Positions 14,046-19,018 of a stretch of DNA of 19,018 bases are shown here, in pieces (position 1 is the stretch's first letter; the number at the start of each line of letters is the position of its first letter). A model generated the notes under the pieces. That model was given only the letters and a program-made list of their open reading frames with translations, did no database searches and had not been told where the DNA came from. Origin of the DNA: JBEKHI01 sp050012355 (GTDB taxonomy: Bacteria > Actinomycetota > Actinomycetes > Streptosporangiales > Streptosporangiaceae); the NCBI GenBank assembly GCA_050012355.1, contig JBEKHI010000129.1:1-19018 (forward strand). Reading direction: 5' to 3'. A program made the translations under genes and the position numbers.

Positions 14046-14969
14046 ATGACTACTCCGCAACAACAGAGAACGGTCCGGCTGAGATTCCTCGCCGCGCTGT
14101 TCCGCGTCCGAGATTCACTACTGAGCCGCAGGCGCCGCTGGAAGGCTGTCGTCATCCCGCTGGTGGCGCTCGCGGTCGTGGCGGCGCCGCTGGCCGGGAT
14201 GCAGCCCGCCAAAGCGGTCTTGCCGGGGCCGGTGGTTGTCAACGGCGAGGGATTCGACACCAGCAGCCTCCCTCCCACCGGGGACATGGCCGACTGGTGG
14301 TCTACCACTCCGTACTGGGCGATCGGCGTCTACATCGGCGGTGAGAACTACAGCGGGACGTCTCCGGACCACGCCTGGCTGGCGTCCGTCATGACCGAGG
14401 GCTGGGACACGTGGCTCATCTGGGTCGGGCCGCAGTCGGCCTGCGTAACTGACCAGCCCGATGACGGCACGTTCAGCAACGACCCGACAACCGCACAGGA
14501 CGAGGGCGAGACTCAGGCGCAAGACGCGGTCGCCGCGGCTAGCGCCGACGGTTTCAGCGACGAGTACATCGTCTACGATCTGGAGGGTTACGACACAGAC
14601 GATTCAACCTGCCTCACCGCCGCGCAATCGTTCGTCAACGGCTTCGAGTACGAGGTCCACACCGTATTGGGTGAGCACGGCGGCCTCTACGGCAGCACCT
14701 GCGGGTCCGATCTCAGCGCTTACACCGCGCACAGCAACATACCCGAAGCCATCTACCCGGCGGATTACGGCTATTCCGACTATGCCACGACGCCTCTCCA
14801 GTGCGTCCCTGACGACGACTGGGACCACAATCAGCGGGTGCATCAGTGGTCGGGGGATACCGACCTCCGATTCGACTCGGGAGACTCCGGGCCTGGCTGG
14901 GTTATCGATGAGGATTGCCTCGATGGCCCGGCTCAAGGCGACTACACATGGGACACGAGCTGCTCATGA
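14046..14969 (+). CDS. Secreted DUF1906 (Rv2525c-like) glycoside-hydrolase-like protein
   Basis: A 307-residue exported protein. The N-terminus holds SRRRRWK (27-33) before a hydrophobic run and PAKA at 54-57, a possible twin-arginine signal peptide. The arginine pair is good, but the usual Phe/Leu after it are missing. The mature part starts VLPGPVVVNGEGFDTSS. GFDT (69-72), YWAIGVYIGG (90-99), YDLEGYD (177-183) and HQWSGD (266-271) fit the DUF1906 TIM-barrel fold, which is related to GH25-like hydrolases. D71, D178 and E180 are candidate active-site residues. M. tuberculosis Rv2525c, of this family, is Tat-exported and linked to cell-envelope composition. Six cysteines lie in the exported part. 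The ATG at 14046 lacks a clear ribosome binding site; a GTG at 14025 is the alternative. The stop overlaps the next start (ATGA). Confidence 0.85.
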   Translation: MTTPQQQRTVRLRFLAALFRVRDSLLSRRRRWKAVVIPLVALAVVAAPLAGMQPAKAVLPGPVVVNGEGFDTSSLPPTGDMADWWSTTPYWAIGVYIGGENYSGTSPDHAWLASVMTEGWDTWLIWVGPQSACVTDQPDDGTFSNDPTTAQDEGETQAQDAVAAASADGFSDEYIVYDLEGYDTDDSTCLTAAQSFVNGFEYEVHTVLGEHGGLYGSTCGSDLSAYTAHSNIPEAIYPADYGYSDYATTPLQCVPDDDWDHNQRVHQWSGDTDLRFDSGDSGPGWVIDEDCLDGPAQGDYTWDTSCS

Positions 14970-15955
14970 AACCACCCGCGAAGAACCATGAGATGTGGCT
15001 GCCCACAATGACAAGAATGAGTCGGAAGAAAGCGGTGCGTATTATCGCGGCGGCGGCAATGGTACTGGTCGTCGGCCTCGTCGCATTCGCCTCGGCGCAT
15101 CAGTTCCCGCGGGCAGCGGACACCGGCTCGTCAGCGACAGCCACCGGCTGGGTGGATCACCCCGCGGCGATCCCGGCGTACAGCACGCCACGCAACCCGG
15201 GCATCGCTGCCTGCGATTCGGCCGACCTCGGCGTCCGCTTGGCGCGCCACGGTGTCCTCAGTCTTGGAACCTACGCCTACATCTACAGCGCGACGAACAC
15301 GACATCGCACGACTGTTACGTCTCGGGGCTCCCGAGTGTGGAGCTGGCGGGCAAGACGGCGGCGGGCGGTGCGAACCTGCTGGACGTCGAAGCCGGAGTG
15401 CTCACTCCGGGCGCCTCGGCCACCTTCGCCGTCACCCAGTCGGCTCGCGCGTCGTGCACCCCGGCAGTGACTTCGGATGGCGTTACTCGCACGTCCGCCG
15501 TGACACCGCGCGTCGAGATCGGCGCGCGGTCCGCCGCCACCAGCGCCGGGACTGTTCTCATCGGCAACTGCACCGACAGCACCGTGACCCCGATCGGCCT
15601 CGCCCCGACGCAGCCAGCGCCGGACGCGTTCACCCCGCTCGACGTCGAGTTGCAAGTCCCGACAAGCGTGCGAGCCGGGACCACGCTGCAGTTCACCGTG
15701 ACGATCACTAACCCGACCCGGGCAGCCATCAGGCTCTCCCCGTGCCCCAGCTACGAGATCGGCATCTCATCCGCGCCGACGGTGGCCTACGAGCTCAACT
15801 GCTCGGCGCCAGTCATCGAGCCGGGCCAGACCCGCAGCTACGAGATGCGGTACAGCGTCCCCGCTAAGACACCCGCTGGCCTCGCCAAGATCGGCTGGTT
15901 CCTGCTGAACTCAACCCGCACCGGAGCAGGCGGCGTCATCACCATCATCAGGTAG
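14966..15955 (+). CDS. Secreted or membrane-anchored DUF4232-like protein
   Basis: A 329-residue protein with an N-terminal basic stretch (MSRKKAVR) and a hydrophobic helix at about 26-44, either anchor or signal. The first exported domain (about 80-215) starts ACDSADLGVRLARHG. It carries the cysteine pattern of DUF4232 domains: C83, C117 (SHDCYVSGLP), C164 and C202 (GNCTDS). The second domain (about 223-329) is an Ig-like beta-sandwich (LDVELQVPTSVRAGTTLQFTVTITNP, then YELNCSAPVIEPGQTRSYEM). The ATG at 14966 overlaps the DUF1906 stop (ATGA), so the two are coupled and probably act together at the cell envelope. In-frame ATGs at residues 10, 15 and 18 are alternative starts. No binding partner or enzymatic activity is evident. 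Confidence 0.83.
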   Translation: MKPPAKNHEMWLPTMTRMSRKKAVRIIAAAAMVLVVGLVAFASAHQFPRAADTGSSATATGWVDHPAAIPAYSTPRNPGIAACDSADLGVRLARHGVLSLGTYAYIYSATNTTSHDCYVSGLPSVELAGKTAAGGANLLDVEAGVLTPGASATFAVTQSARASCTPAVTSDGVTRTSAVTPRVEIGARSAATSAGTVLIGNCTDSTVTPIGLAPTQPAPDAFTPLDVELQVPTSVRAGTTLQFTVTITNPTRAAIRLSPCPSYEIGISSAPTVAYELNCSAPVIEPGQTRSYEMRYSVPAKTPAGLAKIGWFLLNSTRTGAGGVITIIR

Positions 15956-15967
15956 TCCGGCTATTCA

Positions 15968-16006
15968 CCGGGGTGGCCGGGGATGAGATTCTCCCGGCCA
16001 CCCCGG
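15968..16006 (+). terminator. Strong hairpin terminator without a U-tract
   Basis: Arms at 15968-15981 and 15993-16006 are perfectly complementary over 14 bp (GC-rich, CCGGGGTGGCCGGG), with an 11-base loop. The hairpin begins 13 bases after the DUF4232 gene stop. The downstream flank CTAACCGG has no run of T, which is usual for actinobacterial terminators. It most likely ends the DUF1906-DUF4232 operon. Confidence 0.8.
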
Positions 16007-16110
16007 CTAACCGGAAACGGATAAACTTCACCGAGCTGAGCAAACGTACCGGCACCCGGGCCAGCTCGAGGGATTTCACGCCGTCGTCGCCGCGCTTCGG
16101 GAGACGGAAC

Positions 16111-16479
16111 ATGCATGATCACGAAAGATTCGGCCACCGGGAGCATCTACAGCTCGCCTTCACCGCCATCCGCGCGCACGGAATGCCGGATGCTATCGGC
16201 CACGTCTGCGCCACGATCCGGGAATTCGCCACATATCAGCGAGTGCCCGGCAAATACCACCACACGGTCTCCCAGGCCTGGGTCGAGATCGTGGCACACC
16301 ACCTCACGGCTGACACCGGGGACTTCGCCGCCTTCATCGACCGAAACCCCGCGCTGCTCGACAAACACCTGCTCAGGAGGCATTTCAGTCCAGCCCTGCT
16401 GGCGAGCGGATCAGCACGGGACGAATGGGCAGAACCCGACGTTGCCCCGTTCCCGTGGCGCGAAACCGGTAGCATCTGA
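16111..16479 (+). CDS. Small His-rich helical protein of unknown function
   Basis: A 122-residue soluble, mostly helical protein with 12 histidines. Notable stretches are FGHREHLQLAF (7-17), GKYHHTVSQAWVEIVAHHL (47-65) and NPALLDKHLLRRHFSPALL (79-97), then a DEWAEPDVAPFPW end. This order resembles a widespread uncharacterised bacterial family whose members share HR(E/D)H near the N-terminus, a KYHET-like centre and a NPxLL...YYSxxxL segment. A metal site from HREH and the central histidines is possible but unproven. The ATG at 16111 follows GGGAG with 7 bases spacing; the frame extends upstream to 15973 but runs through the terminator hairpin. The next gene, an aminotransferase, starts 32 bases later. 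Confidence 0.72.
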   Translation: MHDHERFGHREHLQLAFTAIRAHGMPDAIGHVCATIREFATYQRVPGKYHHTVSQAWVEIVAHHLTADTGDFAAFIDRNPALLDKHLLRRHFSPALLASGSARDEWAEPDVAPFPWRETGSI

Positions 16480-16496
16480 TCAACAATGTGGTTCGT

Positions 16497-16502
16497 GGGA
16501 GG
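16497..16502 (+). promoter_or_regulatory. Ribosome binding site GGGAGG that fixes the aminotransferase start
   Basis: GGGAGG lies 9 bases before the GTG at 16512. An alternative GTG at 16488 lies upstream of it and has no comparable site, so 16512 is preferred. Confidence 0.75.
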
Positions 16503-16511
16503 TGTGCACCG

Positions 16512-17720
16512 GTGATTGAGCAGGCTAGCAGGCTAGCAGACGTCCGCTACGACATCCGGGGTCCGGTGCTTCGCCGAGCTCGCGAGCTAGAGGATGCCGG
16601 GCACGAGATCCTGAAGCTCAATATCGGCAATCCAGCGCCGTTCGGGCTGTTCGGACCGGGCCCGGTGCTGGATGCGGTACTGAGCAACATCGGCCAGTCC
16701 CAGGGCTACAGCGACGCCCGTGGCATCGCTCCGGCCCGCGAGGCGGTCGCCCGCTACTACACCGAGCGCGGCGTCGCCGGCATCACGCCGGGCGATGTCT
16801 ATATCGGCAATGGCGTCTCCGAGCTCATCGTGATGACGATGCAGGCGCTGCTCAACCCGGGCGACGAGGTTCTGCTCCCCAGCCCGGACTATCCGCTGTG
16901 GACCGGCGCGGTCACCCTGTGCAGCGGCAGGCCGGTGCACTACCGGTGCGACGAGTCCCAGGGCTGGCAGCCAGATCTCGAGCACCTGGCGTCGCGGGTG
17001 ACCGAGCGCACCCGCGCCTTGGTGATCATCAACCCGAACAACCCGACCGGGGCGGTCTACTCCCCCGAGACGCTGGAAGCGATGCTCGACATCGCCCGGC
17101 GGCACCAGCTGCTGGTGCTCACCGATGAGATCTACGACCAGATCCTGTACGACGGCGCGGTGCACGTGAGCACCGCCTCGCTCGCCCCGGACATCCCCAC
17201 CATGACGCTGGGCGGCATGTCGAAGAATTACCGGCTCGCCGGGTTCCGCGCCGGCTGGCTGGTGGTGTCCGACCCGAACCGGGAGCTCAGCGACTACCGC
17301 GAGGGCCTGGAACTCCTGGCGAACATGCGGATGTGCTCCAACGTCCCCGCCCAGCAAGCCATCCCGGCCGCGCTGAACGGCGGTATCGACATCACCCCGC
17401 TGCTGCGCCCGGGTGGCCGGCTGCGCGACCAGCGCGACCACGCCTGGCGCAAGCTGACCGAGATCCCGGGCGTCGACTGCTTCAAGCCGCAGGGCGCGCT
17501 GTACCTGTTCCCCCGGCTCGACCCCGATGTCTACAAGGTCTCCGACGACGAGAAGATGGTCATCGATCTGCTGGAGCAGCAGCATCTGATGGTGACCCAC
17601 GGCACCGGGTTCAACTTGCCGTCCACGGACCACCTGCGCGTGGTGTTCCTCGCGGATGTCGACATCCTGGACGACGCTGTCGAGCGAATAGCGGCATTCC
17701 TGAGCACCTATCAGCAGTAA
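16512..17720 (+). CDS. alaA: Alanine-type pyridoxal-phosphate aminotransferase
   Basis: A fold-type I aminotransferase of 402 residues, the length of E. coli AlaA and of actinobacterial AlaT/AspC-like alanine transaminases. Visible motifs are LNIGNPAPFGL (36-46), YSDARGIAPAREAVA (66-80), NPNNPTGAVYSP (174-185), TDEIYDQILYDG (204-215), the PLP lysine K238 in GGMSKNYRLAGFRAGW (234-249) and R376 (LRVVFL), which would bind the substrate carboxylate. The GGMSKNYRLAGFRAGW stretch with the MSK-N-YR pattern points to the AlaA branch, making alanine from pyruvate and glutamate. Exact substrate range is not readable. The 3' end converges on the SDR gene with six bases between stops. An eight-base tandem repeat lies at its 5' end. 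Confidence 0.88.
   Translation: MIEQASRLADVRYDIRGPVLRRARELEDAGHEILKLNIGNPAPFGLFGPGPVLDAVLSNIGQSQGYSDARGIAPAREAVARYYTERGVAGITPGDVYIGNGVSELIVMTMQALLNPGDEVLLPSPDYPLWTGAVTLCSGRPVHYRCDESQGWQPDLEHLASRVTERTRALVIINPNNPTGAVYSPETLEAMLDIARRHQLLVLTDEIYDQILYDGAVHVSTASLAPDIPTMTLGGMSKNYRLAGFRAGWLVVSDPNRELSDYREGLELLANMRMCSNVPAQQAIPAALNGGIDITPLLRPGGRLRDQRDHAWRKLTEIPGVDCFKPQGALYLFPRLDPDVYKVSDDEKMVIDLLEQQHLMVTHGTGFNLPSTDHLRVVFLADVDILDDAVERIAAFLSTYQQ
16520..16539 (+). repeat. Tandem repeat GCAGGCTA, 2.5 copies, in the aminotransferase 5' end
   Basis: GCAGGCTA occurs twice in a row (16520-16535) followed by GCAG. It starts eight bases after the GTG and encodes EQASRLAD. An eight-base unit cannot slip without shifting the reading frame, so gain or loss of one unit would knock the gene out. 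Confidence 0.7.
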
Positions 17721-17726
17721 TTGCCG

Positions 17727-18632
17727 CTAGTTCTTGAAGTAGTGACCCTCGTCGAGGTCGGCGATGAGCCCTGGCTGGCTGGGGTACCAGCCGAACCGCT
17801 CCTGGGTCAGCGCGCTGGAGGCCACTAGGTCGAGCTGGGCGAAGATCACCCAGGGCATACCGAAGTGGCCTGCCGCCTCCTCGGGAGACAGGCTGGCTAC
17901 CGGCACGTCCAGGTGCCGGCCGATGACCTCGGCGATGTCGCGGAACGGCACTCCCTCATCGCCAACCGCGTTCAGCAGGGTGCCGGCCGGCGCGGATTCC
18001 AGGGCCAGCCGGAACAGCCGGGCCGCGTCCAGCCGGTGCACGGCGGGCCAGTGGTTCGTGCCGTCACCCACGTAGGCCGACAGGCCCTTGTCACGGGCGA
18101 CCCCGATGAGTGCGGGGATGAAGTGCGGGTCGTCCGTGCCATGCACCGAGAACGGCAGCCGCACCACCGCGACCCGGACGTCCCGCTCCGCGAACGGAAT
18201 CGCGGCCCGCTCTGACACCCGCGGGTAATGCGGGTTGACCGGCGTCTCGTCCTCCTCGGTCACGACCTTGCCCGGTGCGGGGGCCGGGGGCAGTCCGGAG
18301 GCCACGACGAGCGGACGTCCCGAGCCGGTAAGAGCCTCGCCGAGCGCCTCGAGGGCCCGCCCGTCGGCCTCGGCCGCCGCCGCGGGGTTGGCGGTTGCTG
18401 AGAAGTCGTGGATGTAGGCGGTGTGGACTACTCCGTCGGCCTCGGCCGCCCCCGCGCGCAGGCTTTCTGGATCATCGAGCGAGCCGCGATGGACCTGGGC
18501 GCCGACCGTGGTCAGCGATACGGCCGCCTTGTCCGAGCGGGCGAGGCCCACGACCTGGTGGCCGGCGTCGAGCAACTCGCGGACGATGGCGGAACCGATG
18601 AATCCGGTCGCGCCGGTAACGAATACGCGCAT
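17727..18632 (-). CDS. SDR-family NAD(P)-dependent oxidoreductase (extended)
   Basis: A 301-residue extended SDR. The nucleotide-binding motif VTGATGFIGS is at 5-14. VVGLARSDKAA (27-37) suggests NADP preference through the Arg after the second strand. LVVASGLPPAPAP (108-120) stands where the catalytic Ser is found. The Tyr segment HYPRVSERAA (133-142) lacks the usual Lys four residues after Tyr, as in a known group of SDR proteins whose active site reads Tyr-x-x-x-Ser-Glu. The substrate cannot be given. The ATG at 18632 follows AAGGAG with 8 bases spacing. The gene is transcribed away from the palindrome-rich region on its right, which likely holds its operator and promoter. Confidence 0.9.
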   Translation of the reverse strand: MRVFVTGATGFIGSAIVRELLDAGHQVVGLARSDKAAVSLTTVGAQVHRGSLDDPESLRAGAAEADGVVHTAYIHDFSATANPAAAAEADGRALEALGEALTGSGRPLVVASGLPPAPAPGKVVTEEDETPVNPHYPRVSERAAIPFAERDVRVAVVRLPFSVHGTDDPHFIPALIGVARDKGLSAYVGDGTNHWPAVHRLDAARLFRLALESAPAGTLLNAVGDEGVPFRDIAEVIGRHLDVPVASLSPEEAAGHFGMPWVIFAQLDLVASSALTQERFGWYPSQPGLIADLDEGHYFKN

Positions 18633-18775
18633 GATGCGCTCCTTCTATCACGAGAGAACATGAAACCGGCCGGTGACTCCACTGTGCCCTCGCCACCCAC
18701 CCCCTGTCCAAGACTCATTCCGCACCAAGCCATACATCTCAGGCATCACCACAGCTCAGGACAAGAATCCGAACG

Positions 18776-18827
18776 CCATGGATGGCCCATCGCGGGGGCT
18801 ATAGCGCCAGCGATGGGCCATCCATGG
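18776..18827. repeat. 18-bp perfect inverted repeat made of two identical palindromic sites
   Basis: Arms at 18776-18793 and 18810-18827 are perfectly complementary over 18 bp around a 16-base spacer, which contains GCTATAGC (18798-18805). Each arm holds GATGGSCCATC, itself an odd-length palindrome: GATGGCCCATC at 18781-18791 and GATGGGCCATC at 18812-18822. The two centres are 31 bp apart, about three helical turns. It could be a paired operator, a bidirectional terminator or a mobile-element remnant. The helical spacing favours an operator. Confidence 0.65.
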
Positions 18828-18948
18828 GGCCGGATCGGCGCCCGATCGGCGAGCGACTGACAGCGGGGAGAAACCCCAGGTCAGCGGGTACGTACACGAC
18901 TCAAGAAACAAGAGCAACACCGGGAACCGCAGTCGCGGCTCAATATAC

Positions 18949-18977
18949 GTCAGCTGACCGATGTCTTGCAGTGCAAG
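18949..18977. promoter_or_regulatory. Candidate operator cluster near the right edge
   Basis: GTCAGCTGAC (18949-18958) is a perfect ten-base palindrome. CTTGCA-G-TGCAAG (18965-18977) is a perfect thirteen-base odd palindrome. AGTGCAA occurs again at 18994-19000. Such closely spaced dyads are typical of regulator binding sites. The regulated gene may lie beyond the right edge. Confidence 0.45.
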
Positions 18978-19018
18978 TTGCAGCACGATTTCTAGTGCAA
19001 CCGCGAACGCCACGCAAA

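Larger units (their letters stand above)
18633..19018. other. Right-edge intergenic region with several palindromes
   Basis: No convincing gene is seen in these 386 bases. A short open frame on the minus strand (18756-19013) has no ribosome binding site and reads straight through the inverted repeat. CCGGCCGG at 18664-18671 lies close to the SDR start. The remaining noteworthy elements are listed separately (18776-18827 and 18949-18977). The region probably holds the promoter of the leftward SDR gene and possibly one for a gene beyond the right edge. Confidence 0.5.

Noticed and set aside
18756..19013. An 85-codon minus-strand frame at the right edge
   Set aside because: No ribosome binding site or family motif, and the frame runs through the inverted repeat at 18776-18827.

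Overview
This is a high-GC actinobacterial chromosome segment. The GC-rich third codon positions, frequent GTG starts, short start/stop overlaps and the gene content all point there: tlyA-nadK-recN in the order known from mycobacteria and streptomycetes, a mycosin-type protease, DUF1906 and DUF4232 secreted proteins, and a DpgC homologue. I cannot name the genus. No tRNA, rRNA, CRISPR array, insertion sequence or prophage gene was seen.

Layout. Positions 2-622 hold the 3' end of a secreted enzyme-like protein. Positions 623-6448 are a leftward run: a 56-codon small protein, tlyA, nadK and recN, all joined by overlaps, then a DpgC-type dioxygenase/enoyl-CoA hydratase family gene and an SDR-family epimerase. 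The last two sit where other actinobacteria usually carry other genes after recN. An SCP2-domain gene (6521-6880) diverges from this run.

Positions 6881-11478 are the most unusual part. Two leftward two-gene modules each pair a single-pass membrane protein (four extracytoplasmic cysteines) with a membrane-anchored, mycosin-like S8 protease. Each pair is joined by a 7-base overlap. The upstream protease has intact Asp/His/Asn/Ser. The downstream one keeps the fold but has lost all four residues and looks like a pseudoprotease. No ESX/type VII core gene is in the window.

Positions 11601-13090 carry a histidine phosphatase, a DoxX-like membrane protein and a small membrane-anchored protein. purC (13153-13986) looks leaderless. 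Next comes a coupled pair of secreted proteins (DUF1906 glycoside-hydrolase-like and DUF4232-like), closed by a 14-bp perfect hairpin. A His-rich small protein, an AlaA-type aminotransferase and a leftward SDR-family oxidoreductase follow. The last 386 bases have no convincing gene but carry several palindromes, two of them identical sites 31 bp apart.

Three of the four convergent gene pairs have stop codons that abut exactly (TAGCTA, TGATCA, TGATCA), leaving no room for an intergenic terminator.
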